Assembly: GCA_022575985.1 (NCBI GenBank)
Contig: JAKSXM010000272.1
Coordinates: 682,001-746,000, forward strand
Direction: 5' to 3'
Source: Anagrus nilaparvatae
Lineage: Eukaryota > Arthropoda > Insecta > Hymenoptera > Mymaridae
Length of the DNA stretch: 64,000 nt
The notes below the pieces were generated by a model. The model was given only the letters and a program-made list of their open reading frames with translations, made no database searches and was not told where the DNA came from. Position numbers and translations under genes: made by a program. This document shows positions 1 through 11,959 of this stretch, piece by piece (the stretch's first letter is position 1; each line of letters opens with the position of its first letter).

Positions 1-1030
1 GGAGACGAGACAGGGAGATTTATAGTTAGACTCCCATTCAAAAGTTCTAACTTAGAGTTTACAGGTTCTTTAGAAATCGCTAGAAGAGCCTTCAGTAGGC
101 TAGAATCGAGATTATCAAATAATCAAATTTTAAATTATAGTTATTTCACTTTTATCGACGAGTATCATTATCTTAAGCATCTTTCTATCAGAAGCAATTT
201 ATCTACTTTTATCTTTGACAATAATACTTTTTACATTCCTCATCACGGAATCATTCAACATTCTGGTAAATTCCGCTCTGTTTTTAATGGCTCGATGCGA
301 TGTTATAACTCTGTATCTCTCAAAGAGATGCTTCACACTGGTCCATCTTTGCAGTCAAACATCATTTTTATTATCATTCGTTGGCGAATGTTAAAATACG
401 TGTACACAGCTGACATCGTCAAAATGTATCGACAAGTTCTCATTCATCTAGATGATAGTAAATTTCAACGCATTCTTTGGCGATTTAAACCTACTGACGA
501 CATCAGTGTTTGTGAGTTAAACACGGTCACTTATGGTCTCGGTCCTTCTGCCTATCAAGCTATCAGGTGCTTAAGACAACTCGCATCAGATAAAGCATCT
601 AGATATTGTCAATATTTTACTCGAAAATATGTATGTAGACGATTGTCTATTTGGCGCAAACTCCAAAGACAAAGCTTGATCAACTTCAAAACAGTTAACA
701 GATCTCCTCATGGCAGGCGGTTTTCCGTTACGCAAATGGCTTTCGAATGATTCTGATCTTCTCAAACATATACCTATCGATTGGTTGCAATCTATCACAG
801 ATGATTCTCAATTATTGCGTGGAAAACACAAGCTTCTTGGTCTTACTTGGCTTCCCAAGTTCGACACTTTATCTTTCTCATTAGAATGCGACGATTCTGA
901 AAGCAAAATCAACAAAAAAAATGTTTTATCTTCTATCGCTAAATTGTACGATCCTTTAGGATTACTATCTCATCTCATTATCAGATGCAAAATCTTCATG
1001 AGAACTCTTTGGGTTAAAAAGTTAGAATGA
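1..1030 (+). pseudogene. BEL/Pao Pol, reverse transcriptase part (broken)
   Basis: The frame is open from base 1, so the element continues off the left edge. It reads GRFIVRLPF, then a reverse transcriptase palm with DIVKMYRQV and FRSVFNGS, all typical of BEL/Pao Pol. The catalytic YVDD lies at 632-643 but one frame off from the preceding codons, so a frameshift lies upstream of it, and a TGA follows near 676. The downstream part (710-1030) is in the YVDD frame and contains LSSIAKLYDPLGLLS, the conserved region after the palm in this family. RT would copy element RNA into DNA in cytoplasmic particles. With at least one frameshift and two stops it cannot make protein. Family call is confident; exact domain borders are approximate. 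Confidence 0.85.
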
Positions 1031-1079
1031 GACCGAGAATTGCATATTAAAAAATCATTGGCTTAATCTTCTGCCAGAA

Positions 1080-1800
1080 CTGAAATCAGTAAACTCTATA
1101 TCTATCCCTCGTTGGATAAACTCGTATAAAAATTCTCGTATCAAAATTCACAGATTCTCAGATGCGTCTACGCAAGCTATTGCTGCAAACATTTATCTTA
1201 GAATCATATCAGACGGTGTATCATATGTTAATTTGTTAGTATCTAAAACAAAAGTCGCTCCTGTGAAAGCTCTCACAGTACCTAGACTCGAACTCTGTGC
1301 TGCGCATTTTCTCAGTAAATTTATCAATAATTTTCTCAATGAAATGCATTTTCCTGAATGTTCTGTTCATTTATGGTCAGATTCTCACATGGCGTTATCA
1401 TGGATAAAGTCTTCTCCTCATTTATGGCCTCAGTTTGTTTTTCATCGTATATAAGATATCCAAAGTCTTTGTCCTCAAGCGATATGGCATTTTATCGAAG
1501 GTACTTCTAATCCTGCTGATCTAGCTACTCAAGGGCTATCAGTTGATGAACTCAAATCTTCTCAGTTATGGTGGCAAGGGCCAGCATTTTTATCAGATAA
1601 TAGCGAAGCTATTTCTCCAGATCTTAAAAATCTAGAAATCTTAGATGAATCTGAAAGAAGGCGTGTCGTTCACGTATCTCATCTCACGAATCCTCAAGTA
1701 TGGTCGTTAATTCGTAGATATTCTAGTTATATGCAATTAATTAGAATATCATCTTGGTGTATAAGATTTTTCAATATTCTCAAAGCTAGAGTTTAAAAAT
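1080..1800 (+). pseudogene. BEL/Pao Pol, RNase H-like part (broken)
   Basis: This continues the same element. Around 1100-1190 it reads ISIPRWI and then HRFSDAST, with the first RNase H Asp in SDAS. At 1233-1452 come VPRLELCAA and LWSDSHMALSWI, the conserved Glu and Asp blocks. A TAA at 1453 breaks the frame, after which the family motif SNPADLATQGLS followed by LWWQGP appears near 1507-1582 in a shifted frame. The frame stops again near 1795. RNase H removes the RNA strand during reverse transcription. Motif order matches intact BEL/Pao elements, so the piece is collinear but decayed. Confidence 0.8.
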
Positions 1801-1841
1801 TACTTGATAATTACTCGTCACGTGTATTATTACCCAGCGAC

Positions 1842-2640
1842 TTGTTAAATTCTGAAATATTCTGGGTAAAACACTCTCAAACGACTTGGTATTCTACTGA
1901 GTATGCTATGTTACAAAAGGATGAAATCATCGAAAGATCTAGCAAGATTCTCAAGCTTAGTCCTCTATTAGATAAAGACAATCAATGTTTTAGACTAGGA
2001 GGGAGGTTAAAAAACTCAAATTTATCGTACAATGCTAAATCCGTTCATTTTATCAGACAAATCTCATTTATCATCGTTGATTGCAGCATATTATCATCTT
2101 CAATATCTGCATGCTGGAACTAAACTTTATCGCTATCTAGAGAAAAGTTTTGGATCTTTAACGGTCGAAATTTAATCAAAAGATAATTCGTAATTGCGTA
2201 ATATGTGTCAGATTCAGGCCTACTCCTTTGATTCAAAAAATGGGAGAACTCCCATCTGCTAGAATTACTGAATCTATATTCACTCATGTTGGAGTTGACG
2301 ATGCAGGACCAATTAAAATGAGAGCATCTTCAGGTAGAGGTTAAATATCGTATACTGGTTATATAGTAGTTTTTGCTTGTTTTGCCACAAAAGCTGTTCA
2401 TCACGAAGCAGTCACTTCTTATGACACCCCGCATTTCATTGCAGCTCTTAAGAGAATGACTCTGCTCACATGAAAATCGTTCAAAATCATTTAACCAATA
2501 ATGGCATCAAATGGCATTTCAATACCCCTGCTGCTTCGCATAGAGGTGGGCTTTGGAAGACCGCGGTCAAATCGTGTAAACATCATATCAAGAGAGTCGT
2601 AGGCGACGCTTAATTAACTTATGAGGAGATTTCGACTCTG
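1842..2640 (+). pseudogene. BEL/Pao integrase, zinc-binding and core parts (broken)
   Basis: Residues RLGGRLKNS (near 1990-2020) begin the H2C2 zinc-binding region, which then shifts frame. The integrase core is visible as VGVDDAGPIKM (near 2288) with the first catalytic Asp, then FACFATKAVHHEAV near 2370. The third-acidic-residue block reads HRGGLWKTAVKS near 2540-2570. Related integrases normally have Glu after GGLW; here it is Lys (codon near 2557), so the catalytic triad is lost as well as the frame. Stops occur near 2341, 2471 and 2611. Integrase would insert element cDNA into the chromosome. The Glu comparison is from family knowledge, not an alignment. Confidence 0.75.
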
Positions 2641-3162
2641 CTCGCTTCTATCGAAGTTTGCATGAATTCTCGACCATTGTGCACTTTGAGTGACGATCCA
2701 TCTGATTTTAATGTTCTAACGCCATCTCATTTCATTACAGGTCGGCTTATGGTCTGCTTGCCAGAAAACTCGCTCTTGGACGTGAATATACCACCATCTA
2801 AACGCTGGCTGCTGTTAAATCAGATGCGAGATCGATTCTTAGTTCTTTGGCGTAAAATTTTTCTTCAGCAGCTTCAAACCAGAGTCAAATGGCAATCAGC
2901 ACAACTCAATATCTCGATAGGCTACATTGTACTAATCAAGTCTGAAACAACAACTCCAGCTCAATTGCCTTTAGCAAGGCTGATAGAACTTCGTCATGGT
3001 CAAGATGGCATCGTAAGATCAGTCAAATTGAAAACATCATTAACTAGTCTAACTCAACCCATCAATAAATTGATTTTGTTACCGGTTTCTGATAATAATA
3101 AGAATTGTAAAGATGTTAATTTTTCGAGTCGAAGGCGGGCGGTAATGTTAATAAATAATTAA
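2641..3162 (+). pseudogene. BEL/Pao Pol C-terminal domain (DUF5641-like)
   Basis: The longest clean segment of this element. It reads MNSRPLCTLSDDP (end of integrase core), then LTPSHFITGR, a conserved BEL/Pao motif, then KRWLLLNQM, and ends with PLARLIELRHGQDGIVRSV and the terminal KLILLPV. That order fits the C-terminal DUF5641 region. The last residues run into the purine-rich stretch at 3131-3142 and the candidate LTR, as usual in compact elements. This ~170-codon piece is intact, but it has no functional upstream Pol. Confidence 0.8.
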
Positions 3163-3434
3163 ATAAATTTAAATTTTACGATTTTTAATATAAATCATAG
3201 AAACGACGAATTGAATCGTTCAATCGTTTCATGCACGCGTGCTCCACCTCATGCTGCTCCATCACCTACTTCTCTTTAGCCGCCATTGTTACCTCGCACG
3301 CCGGCTCTTTAGCATCGTAATCGATATCTATCAAAAGCAATTTATCATCATATTTGTTATGTATAATTTAGTAATTTATAATAAAATGAATAAATTCATA
3401 AAATCTAGAAACTGCAACAGATATTATCAATAAA
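3131..3434 (+). mobile_element. Candidate polypurine tract and 3' LTR of the BEL/Pao element
   Basis: A G-rich purine stretch GAAGGCGGGCGG (3131-3142) precedes TGTTAATAAATAA at 3146, the TGTTA start common in BEL/Pao LTRs. The next ~290 bp hold a GC-richer block (3220-3320) and AATAAA-like signals near 3385-3395. The right border is not defined: no clear CA end or target duplication can be seen, and the 5' LTR is outside the window. Confidence 0.45.
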
Positions 3435-3816
3435 AAATATATTTATCTTTTTACTAAAACTTTTTTTTTTAATTAAATGCTAAAAAATCTCTAAATCTTT
3501 TCAGGGTTTAATGGTTTATTCATTGATGAAATATTTTCAATTTAATTCTTTCATTAGATGTCAAAATTTAGAAGAATAGATTGAAATATTATATTATAAC
3601 TATCAAAAATACATATTTTTATATCAATCATAACATTCAAAAACATGATAAAAACACAATTTGCACAATTTTAAATTTTATTGTAAACATTATAAAAAAC
3701 AATAATGTTTATAACCAAAAATTTAAATTTTAAGATAAGATAGGTTATACATAGGTTTCTAATTAATTTTTTATCGACATGAAATAATTTATTTTATTAT
3801 TAATAATCAATCAAGT

Positions 3817-3849
<33 letters not shown>

Positions 3850-5238
3850 ATCAATCAAGTAATTCTTAAGCATAATTTACTATAAATTATATTACACGTA
3901 AATTAAAATAACCTTTTGTGTTGACTTAATGTTTATGTTATTGTATTTAATATTTGCATTTGCGTATGTATTATGTACACTATTGTGAGAACCAATCAGA
4001 ATGACTTGATATGATGACAGTTACGGTTGCGATGAACACGTCTTTTTTAAGAAAAGGATGAATTAAAAAAAAAAATTATCTGTTATTTGCCTTTTATGTA
4101 TTTAAAAATCCATTTGAAAATTTTCCGAATTTTCTTGTCACTTAATGGATATTTTGATTTAACTTTTGACTTTAACTTTGAAGTTTTCAGATTCCTCGAG
4201 AAACGCTCAAATGAACAATTTTTAAGTTGCTGCTAAAATTGTAATTTTTGAAATAAATTGGTTCTATTGGTTCTATCTATTTTAAAAGTTTTATACAAGC
4301 TTCAATTTCTCATAAAATTTTCACAAGTCTCTTTTAAGTGAATAGTTTCTAAGATATTAATAGTGCAGCTCGATACAATATGATCTCGATATTTTAAAAT
4401 GATCGATATCCTCTTGATGTTAGATAAAATATCGATTTAAAAAATAATAAGCGAATTTTTTTAATTGAAAAAGCAATTAATTAATTTGGGAAACTTATAA
4501 GTAATGATATTAAAACGGACAAAAAAAATGAATTTTATTAAAAACATTATATTTCTACCTCATTAATTGCTGGGGATTGAAATTATGTATTTTGAACTAA
4601 TTTAAAAAAATGGAAAATCCGAAAAAATAATCTAGGATTGAAATATAAGTAGGCGTAAAATTATAGTTCTTGTTTGATTAATAACACAAGTTTGACATTA
4701 TTTTTATAATAAAATATTAATGAAATTATAATAACTAATAAATTTATTTGACTATATATAAAAAATTTTGGTAGAAAAGGCTATAAAAAACTAAATTTAA
4801 AATCTGACTTTTGAAAATTAGACTTAAACATAACAATAAGAAAATTTTCTCTTAAATAGTACTTGATACCAATTTGATGTCTGCCAGTCCAACTGCAAAT
4901 TGCCTGTGATTACCAAGACAGTCCCATCTAGCAACAGCTTTTTGAAAATTAAAGTTGAGCATTTAAGTTGAAACCTATGTAACATAATATAAAGTAGTAA
5001 AAGTTCTATAAAAATTATTTTTAAGGTTTAAATTCATTAAATTTATTTTAATTAACACTGAATTTAGCAAAATTATATTTCTTTAAATGATAAATATAAA
5101 AAAAGTTTTAAGTTTTTAATATAAAATTTTTGCCTTTAAAATGCTAATAAACATATGACAGCAATGCTAATTTAATTTTAGGCATTTTTTTATTTTAACT
5201 GTATTTTATATTTTTAACTTTAAAATTTTATGAAAATT
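3435..5238. other. AT-rich gene-free stretch
   Basis: No reading frame above ~60 codons resembles a protein and no clear gene signal is visible. The only distinct object is the poly(A) insertion at 3817-3847. Long A and T runs dominate. Confidence 0.6.
3804..3860 (+). repeat. Poly(A)-only insertion flanked by a direct repeat
   Basis: About 30 consecutive A (3818-3847) preceded by one C sit between two copies of TAATCAATCAAGT, at 3804-3816 and 3848-3860. The match extends two more bases on the left if A residues of the tract are counted. A 13-15 bp duplication around a bare A tract fits target-primed reverse transcription that stopped right after copying a poly(A) tail. Confidence 0.65.
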
Positions 5239-5242
5239 ATGA

Positions 5243-8126
5243 GAGTCATTCTCTGTCAGAAAAGCAAAACATTCCAGGTCGGGTCGCTGAAACCGGCTAA
5301 AACCTTTTTTTTGGCAATTAACTATCCAAAATAGACTATGTCCCCAAATTTGTGCCCTTAATATGGAAAAATAAGCCCAGGGCGAATTTTTGAGAAAAAA
5401 AACGCGTTTTCATCTTTTCTCAGCCACCCATTCTTCTTTTATATGCCATTCCTTCTAGAAATTATTAAAAATAATGAGAAAAGAGGTACTATAGTAAAAT
5501 TTCCTCAGGAATCCATTCCTGCCATTAGTTTTGAAAAATTCCTACACGGGGAGCCGGAAAATCGATAAATTCACAGGGTATTTTACGGAAGCTACAGAAA
5601 AATTATATATCCGATTTTTTTATTAAGCTTCTCAGAAAAAGCGTGTTTTTATATATATTTTCGGATGCCATATCAACCTAGATGCGATCGAACTTCCTAG
5701 ACCCTAAAATAATCAAAAAATCGTAAATTTTTTTCAATTTTTCTCATTTTTTTTCAATTTTTTGAATTTTCCCGCTCTAAATGACTCCGAATGATATAAA
5801 TAAGTTAAGATTCGGATTTCCAGGGAAATTTTACATACTTTCCTTCTTTAAATAATTTTTAGGCTTTAATGTAAACGATCTCACACCAAATGCTTTCAAC
5901 ACTAAAGTCGGATTTTCATCGTTTTTCAACAGTTTTTCTGAATTTTCCCGCGCTAAAAGACCTAATTAGAGTCATATAAGTTCAGATTCGGTTTCTCCAG
6001 GAAATTTCATATAATTTCCATTCTATTAAAATCTTTAGGATTTAGTATAAACGAGTTTATAGAAATGCTTTTCAAAATTCTGATGTTTCTTGTTTTTTTA
6101 CATTTTTTTTGTATTTTTGCGGTTACTCTAACAAAAATAACCATGGGGTACTATTCTCTGGCTCAAATTGTTATATTTCCCTGGATCAAGGAACTTTTTA
6201 CATTACCTGGGGGTTTTCGAGGTTGTGAAAATCATTTTTATGAATGAAAATTTTAATTTTTTTGCCCTAGCATTTTTTCCAGTTTTACAAAATGGCAGAC
6301 TTTAAAACATGTCAGAATAAGCTTTTTACATTGCTTGAAGGTTTTGGAGGTCGAAAAAACGTTTTTATCAATGAAATTTTTCATTAATTGGCCCCAGCAC
6401 ATTTTCCGATTTTCCAATACGGCGGAACAAAAAACATGAAGAGAAACTTTCTATATTTCCTGGGGATCCCCGAGCTTAAGGAATACGTTTTGAATTATGA
6501 AAATATTTTTACCCTAGCATATTTCATTCATAAAAACGTTTATCTCGACCTGGAAAACCCTTAGGTAATATAAAAATATCTACTTTTCATGTTTTTTGTT
6601 CCGTAATATTGGAAAATCGGAAAATATGCTAGGGTGAAAAAATAAATGTTTTCACCAATGAAAACATTTTTCGCATCCTCAAAAACCCCCCAGGCAATGT
6701 AAAAAGGTTATTCTGAAATGTTTTTTGGTCCGCCATCTTGGGAACCCAGAAAATGAGCAGGGGCTAAAAAATTTAAAATTTGATGAATGAAAACGTTTTT
6801 TTCAACTTTGGAAACCTCCAGATAATGTAGAAAGTTCCTTTATTAATGTTTTCTGTTCCACCATCTTGGAAAAAAAATATGAAAATCGAAACAATTAAAA
6901 TTTTTATTTGTAAAAACTATTTTTTCAACCGCGAAAACCTTCAGGTAATGTGAAAATTTATATTTTCATATTTTTTGGTCCACCATATTGAAAAATCAGA
7001 AAATTGTTTTGAATGAAAAATTATAAATTACGCCTCCAGGATATCAGCTTTGCCTCGTACGGTTCATTTTCATCCTCAAGGTATTCCAGGAGATGACAGA
7101 AATTTCAGGGAGTTAATTCCTTAAATTAGGGTTACTAATGTTATATTAGGGTTAATTACCTCCTGCATTAGAGAGTTGACACCCTGATTTAGGGAGTTAT
7201 AACTCTCTGAGCCAGAGAGTAGTACTACATGGTTAGTTTTGTTAGAGTTACCGCAAAAATACAAAAAAATGTAAAAAAACAAGAAACATCAGAATTTTGA
7301 AACGCATTGCTATAAACTCGTTTATACTAAATCCTAAAGATTTTAATAGAATAGAAATTATATGAAATTTCCTGGAGAAACCTGGAGAAACCGAATGACT
7401 CTAATTAGGTCTTTTAGTGCGGGAAAATTCAGAAAAACTGTTGAAAAACGATGAAAATCCGACTTTAGTGTTGAAAGCATTTGGTGTGAGATCGTTTACA
7501 TTAAAGCCTAAAAATTATTTAAATAAGGAGAGTATGTAAAATTTTCCTGGGAATCCGAATCTTAACTTATTTATATCATTCGGAGTCATTTAGAGCGGGA
7601 AAATTCAAAAAATTGAAAAAAAATGAGAAAAATTGAAAAAAATTTACGATTTTTTGATTATTTTAGGGTCTAGGAAGTTCGATCGCATCTAGGTTGATAT
7701 GGCATCCGAAAATATATATAAAAACACGCTTTTTCTGAGAAGCTTAATAAAAAAATCGGATATATAATTTTTCTGTAGCTTCCGTAAAATACCCTGTGAA
7801 TTTATCGATTTTCCGGCTCCCCGTGTAGGAATTTTTCAAAACTAATGGCAGGAATGGATTCCTGAGGAAATTTTACTATAGTACCTCTTTTCACATTATT
7901 TTTAATAATTTCTAGAAGGAATGGCATATAAAAGAAGAATGGGTGGCTGAGAAAAGATGAAAACGCGTTTTTTTTTCAAAAATTCGCCCTGGGCTTATTT
8001 TTCCGTATTAAGGGCTGAAATTTGGGGACATAGTCCATTTTGGTTAGGTAATTGCCAAAAAAAAGGTTTTAGCCGGTTTCAGCGACCCGACCTGGATGGT
8101 TTTGCTTTTCTGAGAGAGAATGACTC
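5243..8126. mobile_element. Foldback DNA element with ~0.9 kb inverted arms
   Basis: Two arms, about 5243-6168 and 7200-8126, are near-perfect reverse complements. Both outer ends begin GAGTCATTCTCT. Each is flanked by ATGA (5239-5242 and 8127-8130), a 4 bp target-site duplication. The middle (6169-7199) holds five or six degenerate copies of a ~110 bp unit with ATTTTCCGATTTTCCAATA; the orientation flips near 6540, so nearly the whole element is a palindrome. No transposase is encoded, so it is non-autonomous. A 4 bp duplication is known for Sola and Chapaev superfamilies among others, but I cannot assign it. Confidence 0.8.
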
Positions 8127-8770
8127 ATGAAGTAATTTAAGTTTGCAAGAAAAAAAAAAAATTTAATTTATTTGAAATAATAAGACTATTAATTATTTCA
8201 AAAATTAGAAATATTAATATGATTTTTTTAAATTATTAAATATTAAATTTTATAATTTTATGTTATTAAATATTTTTATTAAAAAAGAAATAGAAGGAGA
8301 AGAAAAATAATTTCAACGTAACTTAATAGTATGCGCAGTTGATACGGCTTCTTTTCATAAGATGGCGACATTCAAAGTTGAATCTGTGACTCGATACTTG
8401 TTGATTCTCAAAGCTTGCGCATGTTAAAAGTGATGGAGGCCCTCGGTAAAACAAGATGGCAGGAACGACGATTTTTGAGTTGGTACGGACCTGCGCTTCG
8501 TCCTTGAAAATTTGCCGCCTTCCACTTGAAATTTTTTACCTCTTCTTTTGTTACAAGAAACACTAAGATAGAGATAATTGATGACTACCAGAATGAAGAT
8601 GAATTAATGGCACTCTTTCTATATTCTCCTTCCTTATTTCTCTTTAGAAAAAAGATTTTAGGTTTCTAAGAAAAGGAACCATTGTGATAGGTCAAATTTC
8701 GATTTTTGATTTTTTGGCATATAAGCACGTTTTGAGGCCCCAGGAAGCTAAAAAACCGGTTTTTAAAAAA
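8127..8770. other. Gene-free stretch with a GC-richer island
   Basis: AT-rich to ~8320, then 8330-8540 is less AT-rich and contains AAGATGGCGAC (near 8360) and AAGATGGCAGG (near 8453). These resemble the YY1/Pho-type motif seen at some promoters and also in elements of this window. No open reading frame accompanies it. It may be a fragment of another element. Confidence 0.35.
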
Positions 8771-8780
8771 AGTATGTATG

Positions 8781-8815
<35 letters not shown>
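8771..8815 (+). repeat. TG/TATG microsatellite
   Basis: ATGT steps flank an uninterrupted run of about 12 TG dinucleotides (8779-8803), followed by three TATG units. The antisense frame across it would encode a Thr-His run, a simple repeat artefact. Confidence 0.95.
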
Positions 8816-8816
<1 letters not shown>

Positions 8817-9350
8817 ACCGGTGAAATTTCACAACCATTATGGAGTTAAGACCTAATTTTTTTTCAAAAATTTTTTTATCAAAAAATCTCAAACTACTTT
8901 TTTTTTTTTTAATTTGGATGAAATACCTCATTTATTTCTACGAAAGTACTTATATTTGAAAGTATGGTTTTTACTCTATATCTCGAATCTGATACTTAAT
9001 TTTTTGGAAATTTTTTTCTTAAAATTTTTTTCACGAAAAAATACAAAAAACACCAATTTCTTTTTTCTTTTTGGACATAGTACCTAATTTATTTCTATGA
9101 AAGTACTAATTTTAGAAAGTTTGTTTATAGTCATTTTTTGGTTCTGATACCAAATTTTTTCAAAAATTAAAAAAACAAAAAAATTAAAAAACCTGAAATA
9201 TTTTTTTTTTTTTGGGTGCAATACTTCATTTAATTCCATGAAAGTACTAATATCTCAAAATATTGCAACCGGTGATTTTTCACAACCGTTATGAAATTAA
9301 GACCTAATTTTTTTTTCAAAAATTTTTTCACCTAAAAAGCTCTAGGTACT
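8816..9350 (+). repeat. Tandem array, left part (ACCGGTGA... unit)
   Basis: Degenerate units carry ACCGGTGA followed by TTTCACAACC, a T-rich block, then ATACCTCATTTATTTCT and GAAAGTACTAATAT. Comparable segments start near 8817 and 9268, with inner half-units near 8925, 9080 and 9220. The same unit resumes in the same orientation at 11,960-12,190 after the inserted DNA transposon, so the two blocks were once continuous. Confidence 0.7.
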
Positions 9351-9599
9351 TTCTGGTATTTTCTTATTCTACTGAGGCAGGAAATACTTGTCCTAAAATT
9401 TAACTCGTGGCTCTCGGGAAGAACCTTCCCAATTTTTGGTCGCTTACCCCAATTTTGGGGTTTTTTGGGGTTGTTTGGAGTTGAATTAAAAAAAAACATT
9501 TTTTTTAAATTTTACATATTTTATGCGTGATTATGTTAATTTTGGTAGTAAAAAAGTGTATAAAACATGATATAACTTATATCGGAACATTTAAGGCTT

Positions 9600-10240
9600 A
9601 AATATTCACTTTAAATTTAAAAAAATTACCATTTTAAGCCGAATTTTTGATTTTTCTAATTGTTTATATTCATGTCAAATAAATAATTATTTGCTTTTTT
9701 TTCTCTATTAAGATGTAATATATGAAAAAAGAAACAAGGAATGCTATTTTCCGTTATTGAAAAATCACATGCATCTATTATAAGGTTTTTATAAATTTAA
9801 TTTAAAAAAGTTTTTAGATTTTAAATTAATAGAAATAACATTTATTAAATCTTTGACACATAAATAAATCAATATTTCTTATTTTAAAAAATAAACCTTA
9901 ACTTTTATCAAATTAATTATAGAAATTATTATTCATTATAGTCAAAATTACATAAAAAACAAAAATGTTGAATTTATAATAAGATAATGCGATTTCATTA
10001 ATATAATTACACGTATTTCAGATTTAATAAATAACACAAAAAACGTATACAAAAATAATTCTAACTTAAAAATTTATAAAATATTTATAAAAATGAACTT
10101 TTTTTATTTTTATACTTAGGGGGTTCAAATTGTAAAAAATCAAAATAGCAATTAATATTTTAAATATCTTTTGACAAAAAGTCAACGACAGCTTCTTTAA
10201 GTTTTATTGGATAATTTGGATCTAAAATATCATTTCATTT
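9600..10240. other. AT-rich non-coding interior of the DNA transposon
   Basis: Very AT-rich sequence between the left inverted terminus and the 3' end of the transposase remnant. No coding potential, simple poly(A/T) runs only. Confidence 0.6.
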
Positions 10241-10249
10241 TCTTCGATT

Positions 10250-11600
10250 CTAAAATTTCAAAAATTCATGATGAATTGCTTCTCCTGCTTGTTCAGACCA
10301 AACACTCAATCCTTCTTGTTCATCAAAATACTCTAAGCATTCCTCAAGATGATTGATGCATACGTGAATATTTAAAGTTTCACTTATACCTGTTGCTGCT
10401 AGACATTTTTTAAAAACACTTATACACATTTGCAAATTTTCACCATACCTTACATTTGAAAAACAATTATGGACTATTTTATCGAGTGCTCTTAGAGCTG
10501 ACATGTATGGAACCATGACGATCGTACCACCTACATGTCCACAAACTTCATTATTAAATAAAAAATTAGGTTTTTTTAGCATTTTTCTACAAGCATTCCC
10601 TTCGAAAAAATCGCCATGGTAGCCTTTTGATATCAACTTTAGATTTCTTGGACATATTAAGGCTTTTTCTCGTCCTAGTGAAGGTACTAAACCTTTTCAA
10701 AAAATATGGTTAACTATACCTTGCATAACATGCAATTCCGGTACAACACATTTCTCAATCACAGGCATCTCATCAGGTTCTTGAAACAAAGGAGCATTGA
10801 CTGTGCTCTGACATGTCATAGCTAATAAGACATTTCCACCAAGTAATTTAAATACCTTATAATCTTTTCGTAAATCACCGTATGTTTTGCACACAATTTC
10901 TTGATCCTCTTGTTCATGATTTTCAAGTTCTGATCGAGTTTTCAATGTTTGTAAAGATACGAAATAATAGGGGCAAGGAAAGGTAGCTTTGGCTGTTTGT
11001 TGTCCATTTATAATTAAAAGCAATTTAAAATCAGAAACGAATTTGAATGGAATATCATTGATATTAATTAAGTCAAACAGCTTTTTGACATTATCATAGT
11101 TTTATTTTAATGGGAACAATGCAGAACATGATTAATTATGAACGCTGGTCATTTTATCAGGCTTTAATCTTTTTTCAGCATTTTCATCGTCTAAATTTTA
11201 ATGAGAAACATAATATTCTTGTAGAATACACATACATACTTTAAAGAATCCCTTCCCACCATTACTTTGATGATAAAGTTACCTACTAAATTTCTCTTTT
11301 GTATTAATTCATCAAGTATTTCTTCAGAATTGCACCAAACTACAGGTCTTTTTTCTTGAACATCTTTTTTTTCAATATCAAAATATAGTACACCAGACTC
11401 ATAAAATTCTTCTAATGTTTTGGCATTTTTTGAGACTTGTTCTGAAAAATTAGCGGGAGTCGATTTTCGACCAGCGTTTTTTCAAATATAAGCAGCACAT
11501 TTATTCATTTGTCTTCCAGAAGAACCTGAATGATTGATATTCATTTAGGCTTTCTAATGAAAACACAGGCTTTTCGACTGCCTTTTGAATATACAATTTT
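10250..11600 (-). pseudogene. Decayed DDE-type transposase, family not identified
   Basis: Read right to left, several frames join collinearly. Near 11,270-11,240 a block reads NGGKGFFKVCMCI. Then FKFVSDFKLLLIINGQQ with PCPYYFVSL (11,050-10,940), a possible CxxC pair with the second Cys lost. Next VIEKCVVPELHVMQGIVNH (10,760-10,700), GYHGDFFEGNACRKML (10,625-10,575), and LSVWSEQAGEAIHHEF near the end (10,300-10,255). I recall similar proteins as unnamed transposon-like proteins in insects and Hydra. DGG at the start and Glu in SEQAGE would suit DDE residues; here the first is Asn. Several stops and frameshifts make it non-functional. Its position between inverted termini supports a transposase; the superfamily is unknown. 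Confidence 0.6.
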
Positions 11601-11959
11601 CTTTTGGCACCCGCTGTACTTAAAGTTATAAAGTATTGTTTTTGCCTATTATACAAAAAAAATCATAAAATTAAAAAATTTGGAAATATTTTTTATCCCA
11701 TTTGTATGAGAAATTATCTCAAATGATCTTTAAATTAAATAAAATAGAAATTAACATAATCACGCATAAAATATTTAACTTGAATAAAAAAATTTTTTTT
11801 TTAAATTCACCCCTAAACAACCCCAAAATTGGGTCGGTTCTCTATGAGAGCCACGAATTAAATTTTAGGACAAGCATTTCCTGCCTCGGGAGACCCTATA
11901 GAATAAGAAAATACCAGAAATTTTTAGTATAATCGGGGAAAACCTTTTTTTGCGTTCCA

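Larger units (their letters stand above)
9355..11945 (-). mobile_element. DNA transposon inserted in the tandem array
   Basis: Inverted termini of ~230 bp lie at about 9355-9590 and 11,705-11,945. Shared landmarks, read inwards, are CTGGTATTTTCTTATTC, GAGGCAGGAAAT, CTTGTCCTAAAATTTAA, CCCAATTTTGGGG and TATTTTATGCGTGATTATG. Between them lies a minus-strand transposase remnant. Both sides are flanked by the same direct tandem array, so the insertion point is clear to within tens of bases, but I cannot name the exact end bases or the target duplication. Confidence 0.7.

Noticed and set aside
8692..8931. Minus-strand frame with Thr-His run
   Set aside because: Crosses the TG microsatellite and the tandem array.
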